A stretch of 45,338 nt of DNA from Pseudomonadales bacterium (GCA_028279305.1 JANQOA010000232.1:1-45338); one strand, 5' to 3'. Numbered from the stretch's first letter, positions 1-10,064 are shown. Made by a program: numbers and translations. The notes: generated by a model not told the origin, from the sequence alone.

Positions 1-1
1 G

Positions 2-1378
2 TCCACCCTGTTCAGAGAATTGTCAGCCAACCTGGAGCCGCAAACCAAGGCAGCCCGTATTGCCGGTACCCTGGTGAACAGCGAGCGTCAGGTGCTGACC
101 GGCTTGCTGCAGGGGTTCGGCGCGGCAGCCGGTAAAAACGCCAGCGCTGATGACCTGGCGGAAGTGATTATCCGCCATGTGCAGGAACAGAGTGAGAGCG
201 GCCGCACCTGCATGATCATGGCTGACGATGCCCATCTGTTTGAACCCGGCGCCCTGCAGCGCCTGGTTTCCCTGGTGGCGGCGGCGGATCTGCGCATGGT
301 GCTGTTTGCGGAAACCAGCCTCATCAACGCCATTGACCGGACCGCCCATCAACATGGGCTGGAGTGGTTTGAGATCCGCCTGACGGGTTTTCCCAAGCCC
401 GAGGTGCGGGACTATCTGGAGTGGCGTTTCCGCCAGGCCCAGTACCGCGGCCGCCTGCCCTTTACCTCGGATCAGCTGGATACCGTATTTACCAAATCCG
501 CAGGCAATCCCGGGATTATCGACAGCATGGCGTCGACGCTGCTGATCGAAATGGAAACCGGCGAACTGCACAAACAGCGCCGTGGTTTCCCGGCGGTGCA
601 CACCAGCCTGGCATTGCTGCTGGCGGTGCTGGTGGCGCTGGTTTATATCTTTGTGCAACCGGAAACCCGGCTGCCCAGCAACGGTTATGAAGTGGTGGTG
701 AGCGCTGCGCCGGATGCGGGCATCGAGGCTAACCCGGCGGGCGGAGAGACCAATCCTGCAGGCGGGTCCGGCCCGGCTGAGGAAGCGGCTGCTGAAACGG
801 TTGACGGCGGGGTGGTGCCGGCGGAACCGGAAACGCAGACCGCGCAGGATCCAGGCGGGGATGCAGCCCTGGAGCCGGCAGATACTGCGGCCGCCCTGGA
901 TGAAGCAGAGGCCGTGCAGGGCAGCGGGGAACTTCGCGGGCCGGAACCCTTGACGCCTGCCGCACCGCGGACGGAGCCTGATGCAGCGCCGCCGCCGGCA
1001 ACACCTCCGCCGCAGCCGGTTCCGCAACCCAAACCGCCGGCAGCGTCGCCTGTACCGGTGGTGGAAGCAACCGGCAGTTATCAGAATGAAAACTGGTTGC
1101 TGGCCCAATCACCGGATTTATACACCCTGCAGCTGATTACCGTATCCGCCCGGGAGCGGGCGGTAGCGCTGATTAACCGCCAGCCGGACCCGAGTGAGTT
1201 TGCCATCTACTCGTTGCAGCGCAACGGCAGGACCCTGCATGTGATTACCTATGGTCTGTTCACCAGCAGCAAGGCGGCAACCACCGCGGCGGGCAGCCTG
1301 GTTGGCGAGCTGAGCGCCCTGAAACCCTGGGTGCGGCCGCTGCGGCTGGTGCAGGATGCAATCAGGGTAACTGAGTAG
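2..1378 (+). CDS. damX: DamX-like AAA ATPase/SPOR-domain cell-division protein (5' partial)
   Basis: The reading frame is open to the left edge, so the N-terminus lies outside the window; 458 residues are visible. The visible part starts inside an AAA+ ATPase domain, with a Walker-B-like strand [10 protein letters not shown] single membrane segment follows at about residues 199-219 ([16 protein letters not shown]). Then comes a long Ala/Pro/Glu linker (about 225-355), probably periplasmic, and a C-terminal SPOR domain (about 363-456; [36 protein letters not shown]). SPOR domains bind denuded septal peptidoglycan, and DamX acts at the division site. In many gammaproteobacteria this gene follows aroK-aroB, which would lie off the left edge. 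Its last 17 bases overlap the convergent gltD. Confidence 0.85.
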   Translation, partial: STLFRELSANLEPQTKAARIAGTLVNSERQVLTGLLQGFGAAAGKNASADDLAEVIIRHVQEQSESGRTCMIMADDAHLFEPGALQRLVSLVAAADLRMVLFAETSLINAIDRTAHQHGLEWFEIRLTGFPKPEVRDYLEWRFRQAQYRGRLPFTSDQLDTVFTKSAGNPGIIDSMASTLLIEMETGELHKQRRGFPAVHTSLALLLAVLVALVYIFVQPETRLPSNGYEVVVSAAPDAGIEANPAGGETNPAGGSGPAEEAAAETVDGGVVPAEPETQTAQDPGGDAALEPADTAAALDEAEAVQGSGELRGPEPLTPAAPRTEPDAAPPPATPPPQPVPQPKPPAASPVPVVEATGSYQNENWLLAQSPDLYTLQLITVSARERAVALINRQPDPSEFAIYSLQRNGRTLHVITYGLFTSSKAATTAAGSLVGELSALKPWVRPLRLVQDAIRVTE

Positions 1379-2825
1379 TCCCCATCAGGAAGCGGTCGAT
1401 TTCACGTGCCGCTTCGCGGCCTTCGTTAATGGCGCGCACCACCAGCGACTGCCCGCGGCGGCAGTCACCGGCGGCAAATACTTTTTCCACGCTGGTTTTA
1501 TAACAACCGTATTGTGCTTTGTAGTTGCTGCGCTCGTCGTAATCCAGGCCCAGCGGGTCGCTGACTTCGTGTTCGGGGCCGAGGAAACCCATGGCCAGCA
1601 GTACCAGGTCCGCCGGCCACTCCTTTTCCGTGCCTTCAATGTTTTCAAAGCGCCCGTCTTTCATCTCCACGTTCACGGTACGGATGCCGCTGACCCTGCC
1701 GTTGCCGTCGTCGATAAAGTTAAGTGAAGAAATGGAATAAACCCGGGGATCGTCACCCTGTTTGCTGGCTGCTTCCTCGTGACCGTAGTCAACGCGGAAG
1801 ATACGCGGCCAGGTGGGCCAGGGATTGTCCGCGGCCCGCTGGGCGGGGGGCTGCGGAAACAGTTCAAAATTGACCAGGCTTTTGCAGCCGTGGCGCAGCG
1901 AGGTGCCGATGCAGTCGGTGCCGGTGTCGCCGCCGCCAATCACAATTACGTTCTTGTCTTTAGCGGAGATGTAATTACCGTCCGCCAGTTCCGAGTCCAG
2001 CAGACTTTTGGTATTGGCGGTGAGAAACTCCATGGCAAAATGCTCGCCGTCCAGGTCGCGGCCGGGAATCGGCAGGTCCCGGGGCACGGTAGCGCCGGTA
2101 GCCAGCAGCACCGCATCGTTGCCGTTCGTCAATGTGTCGATGGATACGCTGTCAGCGCTGCCGTCACCCACCGCTGTGTTGACCACAAACTCGATGCCTT
2201 CCTCGCGCAACAACTGCACGCGCCGTTCCACCACCTCGTCCTTGGCCAGTTTCATGTTGGGAATACCGTACATCAGCAGGCCGCCGATACGGTCAGCCCG
2301 CTCGTAGACCGTCACCTTGTGGCCCGCCTTGTTAAGCTGGGCGGCGGCGGCAAGGCCGGCCGGACCGGAGCCGACCACGGCCACACTCTTGCCGGTGCGG
2401 CTTTCGGGCGGTTTGGCGGTCACCCAGCCCTCCGCGTAGCCGCGGTCGATAATGGCCATCTCTATGTTCTTGATGGTGACCGGCGGATCGGTAATACCCA
2501 GCACACAGGAGCCCTCGCAGGGCGCGGGACAGACGCGTCCGGTGAACTCCGGAAAGTTGTTGGTTTTGTGCAGGCGGTCCAGGGCCTCGCGCCATTGGCC
2601 GCGGTAAACCAGGTCGTTCCACTCCGGGATCAGATTGTAGATCGGGCAACCGTCTTCGGACTGACAGAACGGAACACCGCAGTCCATGCAGCGCGCGCCC
2701 TGGTTGGTGAGGCGCGGCACGTCGTGGTCGGTATAAATCTCGTTATAGTCCAGCAGGCGTTCCGCCGCGTTCCTGTAGGGTGCCGCGTTGCGCGGAAACT
2801 CCATGAATCCTGTAGGTTTACCCAT
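1362..2825 (-). CDS. gltD: Glutamate synthase [NADPH] small (beta) subunit GltD
   Basis: 487 residues, close to the usual 470-490. It passes electrons from NADPH through FAD to the large subunit for glutamate synthesis from glutamine and 2-oxoglutarate. The N-terminal region carries the cysteine clusters for 4Fe-4S centres ([25 protein letters not shown]). Two Rossmann motifs follow: [15 protein letters not shown] for FAD and [13 protein letters not shown] for NADPH. The C-terminal stretch [24 protein letters not shown] is typical of the family. The ATG follows a purine-rich AGAAGAAG. It lies 85 bases after gltB and is probably cotranscribed with it through a hairpin-rich spacer. Its 3' end overlaps the convergent damX-like gene by 17 bases. 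Confidence 0.97.
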   Translation of the reverse strand: MGKPTGFMEFPRNAAPYRNAAERLLDYNEIYTDHDVPRLTNQGARCMDCGVPFCQSEDGCPIYNLIPEWNDLVYRGQWREALDRLHKTNNFPEFTGRVCPAPCEGSCVLGITDPPVTIKNIEMAIIDRGYAEGWVTAKPPESRTGKSVAVVGSGPAGLAAAAQLNKAGHKVTVYERADRIGGLLMYGIPNMKLAKDEVVERRVQLLREEGIEFVVNTAVGDGSADSVSIDTLTNGNDAVLLATGATVPRDLPIPGRDLDGEHFAMEFLTANTKSLLDSELADGNYISAKDKNVIVIGGGDTGTDCIGTSLRHGCKSLVNFELFPQPPAQRAADNPWPTWPRIFRVDYGHEEAASKQGDDPRVYSISSLNFIDDGNGRVSGIRTVNVEMKDGRFENIEGTEKEWPADLVLLAMGFLGPEHEVSDPLGLDYDERSNYKAQYGCYKTSVEKVFAAGDCRRGQSLVVRAINEGREAAREIDRFLMGTTQLP

Positions 2826-2869
2826 CTTCTTCTGTTAAAGCTTTTCTAATTGTCTTGTTGTGTGACTTC

Positions 2870-2912
2870 AGCCGGACAACCTCGCGGCCGGCTTTGTTGT
2901 ACAGGTCCGGCT
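2870..2912 (-). promoter_or_regulatory. Long hairpin between gltB and gltD
   Basis: AGCCGGAC (2870-2877) and GTCCGGCT (2905-2912) are perfect 8-base complements. An inner pair, ACAAC (2876-2880) with GTTGT (2896-2900), extends the stem around a GC-rich loop. The hairpin includes part of the gltB stop codon. There is no U-run directly after it on the minus strand, so it is more likely a processing, stability or partial-attenuation element that tunes gltD relative to gltB than a full terminator. That role is inference. Confidence 0.5.
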
Positions 2913-5900
2913 AACCGGCGCTGACTTCCTGTTTGCGCTGTTCCAATACCCGCTTGTAGTCGGTGGGCATCACTTTCACAAACTGCTGCAGGCTGCGGCG
3001 CCAGTTGGCCAGCAACTGTTCAGCAACAGTGGAACCCGTATAGCGCTGATGGTTTTCCACCAGCTGCCGCAGTTCCTGGACGTCTTCATCAGCGGTCACG
3101 GTTTCCAGCGCCACCATCTCCAGGTTGCACTGCCCGGCAAACTGATCCCGCGGGTCCCAGATATAGGCGATACCGCCGCTCATGCCGGCGGCAAAGTTGC
3201 GCCCGGTGGGGCCGAGGATGACAGCGCGCCCGCCGGTCATGTATTCGCAGCCGTGGTCACCCACACCTTCCACCACGGCGCTGGCGCCGCTGTTGCGCAC
3301 GCAGAAGCGTTCAGCGGCAACACCGCGGAAGTAAGCTTCCCCGGAGGTGGCACCGTACAGGGCCACGTTGCCGATGAGGATGTTGTCTTCCGCCTTAAAC
3401 GGGCTCTGCTTCGGTGGATAAACGATCACGCGGCCGCCGGACAGGCCTTTGCCGGTGAAGTCGTTGGCATCCCCCTCAACCTCCAGGGTTACCCCTTTGG
3501 CCAGCCAGCAGCCCAGGCTCTGGCCGGCGCTGCCGTTGAATTTGAAGTGGATGAGGCCGTCAGCCAACATCTGCGGCCCGACCTCGCGGATGATTTTATT
3601 GGACAGCATGGCGCCGACCACCCGGTTGGTGTTGACGATGGGCAGTTCCGCATGCACCGGCTCGCCGTTTCTGATGGCCGGTTCCGCCAGCTCCATCAAC
3701 CGGTTATCCAGCGCACGCTCCAACTGGTGGTCCTGATCGTGCATGGCGTAAGAGCCGAGGAATTCCGGCGGGATCTGTGCCGGAGCCAGAATTTCCGTCA
3801 GGTCCAGGCCTTTGGCCTTCCAGTGGTCGATGGCGTCATCCATAACCAGCAGGTCAACGCGGCCGATCATCTCGTTAAGGGTGCGCAGGCCCAGCTCAGC
3901 CATGATCAGGCGTACTTCCTTGGCCACCATAAACAGATAGTTCACCACGTGTTCCGGCGCGCCATTAAACTTCTTGCGCAGGTCCGGATCCTGGGTGGCG
4001 ATACCCACCGGGCATGTATTCAGGTGGCACTTGCGCATCATGATACAACCCAGGGCGATCAGCGGCGCGGTGGCAAAGCCGAATTCTTCCGCGCCCAGCA
4101 GCGCGGCAATGGCCACGTCGCGGCCTGTTTTCAGTTGTCCGTCGGTCTGCAGCACCACCCGCGAACGCAGATTGTTCATCACCAGCGTCTGGTGGGTTTC
4201 AGCAATGCCCAGTTCCCAGGGCACGCCGGCGTGCTTGATTGACGTCAGCGGCGAGGCGCCGGTGCCGCCGGTGTCGCCGGCAATCACCAGGTGGTCCGCC
4301 CGGGCTTTGGTCACCCCGGCTGCCACCGTGCCGACACCAATCTCAGCCCCCAGCTTAACGCTGATGCGCGCCTCGGGATTGCCGTTTTTGAGGTCGTGGA
4401 TCAACTGTGCCATGTCCTCAATGGAATAAATGTCGTGGTGGGGCGGCGGGCTGATCAGGCCAACCCCCGGGGTGGAGTGGCGCAGGCTGGCAATATAGTC
4501 GTCCACCTTGCCGCCCGGCAGTTCGCCGCCTTCACCGGGTTTTGCGCCCTGAATGATTTTGATCTGCAGCTCGTCCGCGTTGGTCAGATAGTTGATCGTG
4601 ACGCCGAAGCGGCCGCTGGCCACCTGTTTAATGGCGGAGCGCTTGGAGTCGCCGTTGGGCAGAGGTTTAAAGCGCTCTGGGTCTTCACCCCCCTCGCCGG
4701 TATTGGATTTGCCGCCCAGCCGGTTCATGGCAATGGCCAGCGACTCGTGGGCTTCCGCGCTGATGGAGCCAAAACTCATGGCGCCGGTGGCAAAACGCTT
4801 AACCAGTTCGCTTTCCGCTTCCACCTCTTGCAAAGGAATCGGCTCCACCTGCTTGAACTTCAGCAGGCCGCGCAGCGTGGCGTTGCGGGTATTGGTATCG
4901 TTGATGTGTTCAGCAAACTGCCAGTAGGCGCTTTCACTGTTCTGACGGGCTGCGTTCTGCAGGTACGCAACCGCCTGGGGGTCCCACATGTGGGTGTCCC
5001 CGGTGCGGCGCCAGTGAAAATCGCCGGGGTTGGGCAGAACGTTTAAGGGGATGACGTTGCGTGCCGGGAAGCCCAGCGCGTGACGCTTCTGCATTTCTTC
5101 CGCCAGCACCGCCATGCCGACACCTTCAACCCGGCTGGCGGTGCCGGTGAACGCTTTTTCCACCACCTCGCCGGCCAGACCCACAGCTTCAAAAATCTGC
5201 GCGCCTTTATATGACTGCAGGGTTGAGATGCCCATTTTGGCCATCACCTTGAGCATGCCCTTGGCCACCGCCTTGCGGTACGCGGCCACCACATCGTCGT
5301 CGTCGCTGACGTGGCTTGCCTGTTTGAACAAACCATCCGCGCGGGCGTCCCACAAGGCTTCAAACGCCAGATAGGGGTTGATGGCGTCCGCGCCGTAACC
5401 CACCAGCAGACAATGATGGTGCACTTCCCGCGCTTCCCCGCTTTCCAGCACCAGGCCGATGCGGGTGCGGGCGTGGTCGCGTACCAGATACTGGTGCACG
5501 CTGCCGACCGCCAGCAGGGAGCTGATCGGCACCCGGTCCGGGTTTATGTCGCGGTCGGATAGAATGACCAGGCTGTAACCTTCGTCGATGGCGCTGCGTG
5601 CCTCCGCGCAGATGCGGTCCAGGGCTTCCTGCAGGCCTTCTTTGCCGGAGCCGGACGCATAGGTAATGTCGATGGTCTTGCTGCGCCAGCCGCGGTGATT
5701 CATATGCTTCAGCGACGCCAGCTCCGAGTTGGAGAGGATCGGATGGGGCACGCGCAGCCGGTGGGCATGCTGGGGGGTGATATCCAGCAGATTCTGTTCG
5801 GGGCCGATATAACACTCCAGGGCCATGATCACTTCTTCACGGATGGAGTCGATGGCGGGGTTGGTGACCTGGGCAAACCGCTGCTTGAAGTAGTCGTACA

Positions 5901-7470
5901 GCATGCGCGGTTTTTCCGACATTACCGCCAGGGCGGCATCGTTGCCCATGGAACCCAGCGGGTCACGCAGCTCCGTAACCATCGGCAGCAGCATGAACTG
6001 CAGGGTTTCCTGGGTATAACCGAATGCCTGCATGCGTTGGGTGAGGCTTTCCCGGGTGAGGCCCTCACCGATGACCATGGGGATTTCCGCCAGGTCCAGG
6101 CGCTGTTCGTCCAGCCACTGCTGATAGGGGCGGCGGTTGGAAAAATCGGTTTTCAACTCTTCGTCCGGGATCATGCGCCCCTGATCAAAGTCGATGAGGA
6201 AAATCTTGCCCGGCTGTAACCTGCCCTTGGCCACCACCCGCTCCGGGTCCACCGGCACCACGCCCACTTCCGAGGCCATGATGCACTTGTCGTCGTTGGT
6301 GATGTAATAGCGTGAAGGCCGCAAGCCGTTGCGGTCCAGCACCGCACCGATGTATTTGCCATCGGTAAATGCAATGGAGGCCGGGCCGTCCCAGGGCTCC
6401 ATCAAACTGCTGTGGTATTCGTAGAACGCTTTTTTGTCCGCGGACATGCTGCTGTGCTGCTGCCAGGCTTCCGGAATCATCATCAGCACCGCTTCCTGCA
6501 GGGTGCGGCCGGACATCAGCAGAAACTCCAACACATTGTCGAAGCTGCCGGAGTCTGAACAATCGGGTTCCACCACCGGGAACAGTTTGCTCAAGTCGCC
6601 GCCGAACAGGTCGCTGGCCACCACCCCCTGACGCGCATTCATGGCATTCACGTTGCCCAGCAGCGTGTTGATTTCGCCGTTGTGGCTCATAAACCGGTTG
6701 GGCTGGGCGCGGTCCCAGGAGGGGAATGTATTGGTGCTGAAACGGGAATGCACCATGGCCAGGTGCGATTCGTAATCTTCGTTACGCAGATCCGGGTAAA
6801 AAGGAAACAACTGGTCGGGGGTGAGCATGCCTTTGAAGATGATGACCAGGGTGGATAAAGAGCACACGTACATCATCTTGCGCTGGGCCAGGCTTTCGTC
6901 ACCGCGCAGGCGGTGGGTCGTATGCTTGCGGATCAGGTACAGCTTGCGTTCAAAATCGTCACCGCGCAGGCCGTCCTCAGCGGCGATAAACAGTTGCTCC
7001 ACGTGCGGCATGGCGGCGCGTGCGGCGTTGCCGATATCCGCGCCGTCCGGATCTACCGGCAACTGGCGCCAGCCGATCAAACGCTGGCCGAAAGCGGCAA
7101 TCTGTTCCGCAAAAACTTTTTTGCAATGGGCCCGTTCCGCTTCGTCCCGGGGTAAAAAGACATTACCGACCCCGTACGCGCCGGGCTCCGGCAGGGCTTC
7201 GTTAAATTCGTCCTGCGCCACCGCGCGCAGCAGCTTATGCGGCAGTGCGGTGAGGATGCCGGCGCCGTCGCCGGTGTTCTTTTCGTAGCCCACACCGCCG
7301 CGGTGCTCCATGCAGCAGTTCATGTAAGCGGCATCAGCCACAATCTGATGGCTGGGACGGCCTTTAATGTCGCAGATGAACCCAACGCCGCAGCTGTCTT
7401 TTTCGTTAGCGGGGTCATACAGACCCTGTTTGGAGGGCAGTCCGCCGTTGGTGATATTCATATCGTCCAT
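2911..7470 (-). CDS. gltB: Glutamate synthase [NADPH] large (alpha) subunit GltB
   Basis: 1519 residues from the chosen start. It contains the class II glutamine amidotransferase domain, the central domain, the FMN-binding synthase domain and the C-terminal beta-helix (GXGXG) domain. The mature catalytic cysteine is Cys27 in KDSCGVGFICDIKG, so a 26-residue propeptide is expected to be removed. The 3Fe-4S cysteines lie in CIMMRKCHLNTCPVG near residues 1140-1155. FMN/2-oxoglutarate motifs such as SVKLGAEIGVGTVAAGV and AGDTGGTGASPLTSIKHAG are present. I chose the ATG at 7470 over the upstream GTG at 7491 because GGAAAGAGAG sits just before it. Together with GltD this is the GOGAT arm of ammonia assimilation in the cytoplasm. 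Confidence 0.97.
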   Translation of the reverse strand: MDDMNITNGGLPSKQGLYDPANEKDSCGVGFICDIKGRPSHQIVADAAYMNCCMEHRGGVGYEKNTGDGAGILTALPHKLLRAVAQDEFNEALPEPGAYGVGNVFLPRDEAERAHCKKVFAEQIAAFGQRLIGWRQLPVDPDGADIGNAARAAMPHVEQLFIAAEDGLRGDDFERKLYLIRKHTTHRLRGDESLAQRKMMYVCSLSTLVIIFKGMLTPDQLFPFYPDLRNEDYESHLAMVHSRFSTNTFPSWDRAQPNRFMSHNGEINTLLGNVNAMNARQGVVASDLFGGDLSKLFPVVEPDCSDSGSFDNVLEFLLMSGRTLQEAVLMMIPEAWQQHSSMSADKKAFYEYHSSLMEPWDGPASIAFTDGKYIGAVLDRNGLRPSRYYITNDDKCIMASEVGVVPVDPERVVAKGRLQPGKIFLIDFDQGRMIPDEELKTDFSNRRPYQQWLDEQRLDLAEIPMVIGEGLTRESLTQRMQAFGYTQETLQFMLLPMVTELRDPLGSMGNDAALAVMSEKPRMLYDYFKQRFAQVTNPAIDSIREEVIMALECYIGPEQNLLDITPQHAHRLRVPHPILSNSELASLKHMNHRGWRSKTIDITYASGSGKEGLQEALDRICAEARSAIDEGYSLVILSDRDINPDRVPISSLLAVGSVHQYLVRDHARTRIGLVLESGEAREVHHHCLLVGYGADAINPYLAFEALWDARADGLFKQASHVSDDDDVVAAYRKAVAKGMLKVMAKMGISTLQSYKGAQIFEAVGLAGEVVEKAFTGTASRVEGVGMAVLAEEMQKRHALGFPARNVIPLNVLPNPGDFHWRRTGDTHMWDPQAVAYLQNAARQNSESAYWQFAEHINDTNTRNATLRGLLKFKQVEPIPLQEVEAESELVKRFATGAMSFGSISAEAHESLAIAMNRLGGKSNTGEGGEDPERFKPLPNGDSKRSAIKQVASGRFGVTINYLTNADELQIKIIQGAKPGEGGELPGGKVDDYIASLRHSTPGVGLISPPPHHDIYSIEDMAQLIHDLKNGNPEARISVKLGAEIGVGTVAAGVTKARADHLVIAGDTGGTGASPLTSIKHAGVPWELGIAETHQTLVMNNLRSRVVLQTDGQLKTGRDVAIAALLGAEEFGFATAPLIALGCIMMRKCHLNTCPVGIATQDPDLRKKFNGAPEHVVNYLFMVAKEVRLIMAELGLRTLNEMIGRVDLLVMDDAIDHWKAKGLDLTEILAPAQIPPEFLGSYAMHDQDHQLERALDNRLMELAEPAIRNGEPVHAELPIVNTNRVVGAMLSNKIIREVGPQMLADGLIHFKFNGSAGQSLGCWLAKGVTLEVEGDANDFTGKGLSGGRVIVYPPKQSPFKAEDNILIGNVALYGATSGEAYFRGVAAERFCVRNSGASAVVEGVGDHGCEYMTGGRAVILGPTGRNFAAGMSGGIAYIWDPRDQFAGQCNLEMVALETVTADEDVQELRQLVENHQRYTGSTVAEQLLANWRRSLQQFVKVMPTDYKRVLEQRKQEVSAG

Positions 7471-7532
7471 AAGGTCTCTCTTTCCGGGCACACCGTGTGT
7501 CCTCGTCTTACATTACCTGCGGTACCCGGCGG

Positions 7533-7572
7533 CCAGCTTATGCTGAGGTCGACCAGCTTATGCTGAGGTCGA
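7533..7572. repeat. Perfect 20-bp tandem duplication in the gltB leader
   Basis: CCAGCTTATGCTGAGGTCGA occurs twice with no spacer (7533-7552 and 7553-7572). It lies 62-102 bases upstream of the gltB start, between that start and the best promoter-like match, so it would fall in the 5' untranslated region. An exact direct duplication of this size in a non-coding leader is either a recent slippage event or a doubled regulatory site. The sequence cannot tell which. Confidence 0.9.
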
Positions 7573-7591
7573 AAGGGCCCGTCTGCTCAAT

Positions 7592-7619
7592 TCTATAAGC
7601 TGACTCCAACCAGTGGTAA
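7592..7619 (-). promoter_or_regulatory. Possible sigma-70 promoter for gltB
   Basis: On the minus strand TTACCA (7614-7619) and TATAGA (7592-7597) are separated by 16 bases and point at gltB, giving a leader of about 115 bases that contains the 20-bp duplication. The hexamers are only moderate matches. The rest of the 7471-7752 gap shows no open reading frame that I would call. Confidence 0.35.
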
Positions 7620-7752
7620 TGCCGCTTGCATAGTGTAAGTTATTGATTTTCTGTACTAATCTGCAAGCTGACGGTGTGCGAACAGTACGAAAGGCGAAAC
7701 ATCTCAAAAATAGCGCTGTATATCAAGTTGCAATATTTTGCGGGTTTGATCC

Positions 7753-8538
7753 CTATGGGGCCACCCGGTACCAGTAGCGGTAAGCGGGCGCAAAGCCGAG
7801 GCGGGTATACAGGGCTTCTGCGGCGCTGTTTTGCGGGTCCACCTGCAGGTAAGCGCCCGCTGCGCCCTGGTTTGAGGCCCAATTCAGCAAGCTGCTTACC
7901 AGTTGCCGGCCGACACCTTCTCCGCGGTGATCCGGGTCGGTAAAAATGTCATACAGGCCGGCAATTCTGCCGTCCACAACACACAGTGCGCAGGCCACCG
8001 GCCGCGCCGGGGTACCGCTGTACCAGGCGGCAAAGCCGCACTCGCCGTGAATGTTCTTCAGGATCATCTCATGCAGTGCCCGGGCCGGTTCCGGCAGGCC
8101 GGTCAGACGGCTGTACAGGGGCAGCCATTGGTCCAGGGGCAGCAAGCGGAATTGCCCGGGCAGCAATGCCGGCGCGTCCAGGGTGATGGTCAATACCCGG
8201 GTGAGCTGCTGCTGCAGGTAGCCGCGCCGCGCCAGCACCTGGTCCAGGTCAGCAGGATGCACGGCTCCGGGCGTGCTGCTGATCTTAAAGGCGGTTTGCA
8301 GCCGGGCGCGGGCGTACAGGTTTTCACAGCGGCGGATGCGCCGCTCCAGGTTGCCGGCGGCCGACGGCGCGCCGCACGGATACAGGGGTACAATGCAGTT
8401 GGTGCGGGTGCCCATGCCCCGGGAGAAGCGCAAAACCCAACCCTGCAGCAGGGTTTGTTGCAAGGCCGGCCAGGCGTTGATCATCGCCTCTTCCAATTGC
8501 AGGGTAGAGCACCAGGACATAACAGCAGGGTATCCCAT
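7753..8538 (-). CDS. GNAT-family N-acetyltransferase
   Basis: 261 residues. The C-terminal half is a GNAT fold: FAAWYSGTPARPVACALCVVDGRIAGLYDIFTDP gives the central strands, and HRGEGVGRQLVSSLLNWA is the acetyl-CoA pyrophosphate-binding loop (Q/RxxGxG/A type). It ends with AAEALYTRLGFAPAYRYWYR. The N-terminal EEAMINAWPALQQTLLQGWVLRFSRGMGTRTNCIVPLY is the helix-plus-strand start seen in a subgroup of GNAT proteins of unknown substrate. ATG 8538 is preceded by GGAA with 6-base spacing; ATG 8520 would remove 6 residues. The start lies in a CCATGG shared with the divergent Nudix gene, so the two 5' ends overlap by two bases. Confidence 0.8.
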   Translation of the reverse strand: MGYPAVMSWCSTLQLEEAMINAWPALQQTLLQGWVLRFSRGMGTRTNCIVPLYPCGAPSAAGNLERRIRRCENLYARARLQTAFKISSTPGAVHPADLDQVLARRGYLQQQLTRVLTITLDAPALLPGQFRLLPLDQWLPLYSRLTGLPEPARALHEMILKNIHGECGFAAWYSGTPARPVACALCVVDGRIAGLYDIFTDPDHRGEGVGRQLVSSLLNWASNQGAAGAYLQVDPQNSAAEALYTRLGFAPAYRYWYRVAP

Positions 8539-9037
8539 GGGTGATTCCGGCAACACCATGCAGGCGGATTTGCGCAGCCGTTTTACCGTGCTGGTGCATG
8601 TGGTGTTGTGCCGCGGCAGCAACATATTTCTGCTGCAGAGGGCTGAAGATCAGGTGATGGGCGGCTATTTCTGTCTGCCCGGCGGACATCTGCAGCGCGG
8701 TGAAACTCTGCATCAGGCGGCAGCACGCGAATGCCTGGAGGAAAGCGGCTCGCAGCCCGCTGACCTGCTGCCCGTGGCGGTGCTGACTTATAAAGAAGCT
8801 GCTGAAGAAGCTGCCGCCGCCCCCGGCCTGGGCTTGAACTTTGTTTTTCTCGCCCGGGGCTTCAGCGGCACCCCCCGGTTAATGGAGCCGGAGCATTTCA
8901 GCCGGGCGGACTTTTACCCGCTGCATACCTTGCCGCGGCCGACGGTGGGCTGGGTGGCGGACGTCGCGGACAGCGTTGCCGCGGGCCTGCAGCAAGGCTT
9001 TCAGGGGCTGGCGCTGCGGGAGTATCAGTGGGATTAA
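8537..9037 (+). CDS. Nudix (MutT-like) hydrolase
   Basis: 166 residues. A complete Nudix box sits at about residues 50-71: GHLQRGE, then TLHQAAA, then RECLEESG, matching GX5EX7REUXEEXGU. The family cleaves nucleoside diphosphates linked to another moiety using Mg2+; the substrate cannot be read here. ATG 8537 has AGCAGGG six bases upstream; a second in-frame ATG at 8558 is possible. The gene diverges from the GNAT gene with start codons sharing a CCATGG palindrome. It is followed 52 bases later by mdh. Confidence 0.88.
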   Translation: MGDSGNTMQADLRSRFTVLVHVVLCRGSNIFLLQRAEDQVMGGYFCLPGGHLQRGETLHQAAARECLEESGSQPADLLPVAVLTYKEAAEEAAAAPGLGLNFVFLARGFSGTPRLMEPEHFSRADFYPLHTLPRPTVGWVADVADSVAAGLQQGFQGLALREYQWD

Positions 9038-9089
9038 AAAAACATTTTCAATACAATACGCGACCCAATTTTCCAACTTAAGGGTGATC

Positions 9090-10064
9090 ATGAAAGATCC
9101 AGTCCGCGTGACGATTACCGGTGCAGCCGGCCAGATAGGTTATGCCCTGTTGTTCAGGGTTGCTTCCGGCGCCATGTTGGGACCGGACCAGCCGGTGATT
9201 CTGCAGCTGCTGGAAATCACGCCGGCCCTGGATGCCCTTAAGGGTGTTGCCATGGAATTGGATGATTGTGCGTTTAATCTGCTCACCGATGTGGTGCAGA
9301 CTGATGACGCGGACGTTGCCTTCAAGGATACGGACTATGCGCTGCTGGTAGGCTCCCGTCCCCGCGGCCCGGGCATGGAGCGGAAAGATCTGCTGGAAGC
9401 CAACGCAGCCATCTTCTCCGTGCAGGGTAAAGCGTTAAACGATCACGCCTCCAGGGATGTGAAGGTATTGGTGGTGGGTAATCCGGCCAATACCAACAGT
9501 TTGATTGCGCAGCGTAATGCCTCGGACCTGGACCCGCGCAACTTTACCGCCATGACGCGGCTGGATCACAACCGCGCGGAGGCGCAGCTGGCGGCCAAAG
9601 CCGGCAAACATGTCAGTGAAGTGGATGGCCTGTGCATCTGGGGCAACCACTCCGCCACCCAGTATCCCGATATTCACCGTGCCACCGTGGCCGGCGCTGA
9701 CGCCATGGGTCTGGTGGACATGGACTGGTATACCGGCGAGTTCATCCCCACCGTGCAGCAACGCGGTGCCGCCATCATCGAAGCCCGCGGCGCATCCAGC
9801 GCAGCCTCTGCCGCTAACGCGGCCATCGACCATATGCGTGACTGGGCGCTGGGCAGCAGCAGTATAGTCAGCATGGGGGTTTACTCCGACGGCAGTTACG
9901 GCATTGACGAAGGCCTGATTTATTCATTTCCGGTGCGCTGCAAAGACGGCGACTGGCAAATCGAAACCGGCATTGAGGTGAACGACTTCAGCCGCGGAAA
10001 AATGACAGCCACGGCTGAGGAATTAAAAGAAGAACGGGATGCGGTGGCGCATCTGCTGCCCTGA
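9090..10064 (+). CDS. mdh: Malate dehydrogenase (NAD-dependent, cytosolic-type)
   Basis: 324 residues, the usual length for the MDH group shared by many proteobacteria and eukaryotic cytosol. It interconverts malate and oxaloacetate in the TCA cycle. The N-terminal Rossmann motif is [15 protein letters not shown]. The substrate and catalytic segments are present: [42 protein letters not shown] and [14 protein letters not shown] (catalytic His). ATG 9090 has AAGGG five bases upstream; the frame is open further upstream, but that extension runs inside the Nudix gene and is rejected. The stop lies 26 bases inside the next gene, so the two are probably translationally coupled. Confidence 0.96.
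   Translation: MKDPVRVTITGAAGQIGYALLFRVASGAMLGPDQPVILQLLEITPALDALKGVAMELDDCAFNLLTDVVQTDDADVAFKDTDYALLVGSRPRGPGMERKDLLEANAAIFSVQGKALNDHASRDVKVLVVGNPANTNSLIAQRNASDLDPRNFTAMTRLDHNRAEAQLAAKAGKHVSEVDGLCIWGNHSATQYPDIHRATVAGADAMGLVDMDWYTGEFIPTVQQRGAAIIEARGASSAASAANAAIDHMRDWALGSSSIVSMGVYSDGSYGIDEGLIYSFPVRCKDGDWQIETGIEVNDFSRGKMTATAEELKEERDAVAHLLP

Noticed and set aside
1779..2849. 356-codon open frame antisense to gltD
   Set aside because: It mirrors the codon bias of gltD and shows no recognisable domain.
3049..5046. Long antisense open frames over gltB
   Set aside because: They are shadows of a GC-rich, highly conserved gene, with no domain signal or ribosome site.
7471..7491. Upstream GTG start of gltB
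   Set aside because: The ATG at 7470 has a ribosome site, and the GTG would add a short basic stretch before the propeptide.
8976..9089. N-terminal extension of mdh inside the Nudix gene
   Set aside because: ATG 9090 has AAGGG with proper spacing and matches the family's N-terminus.
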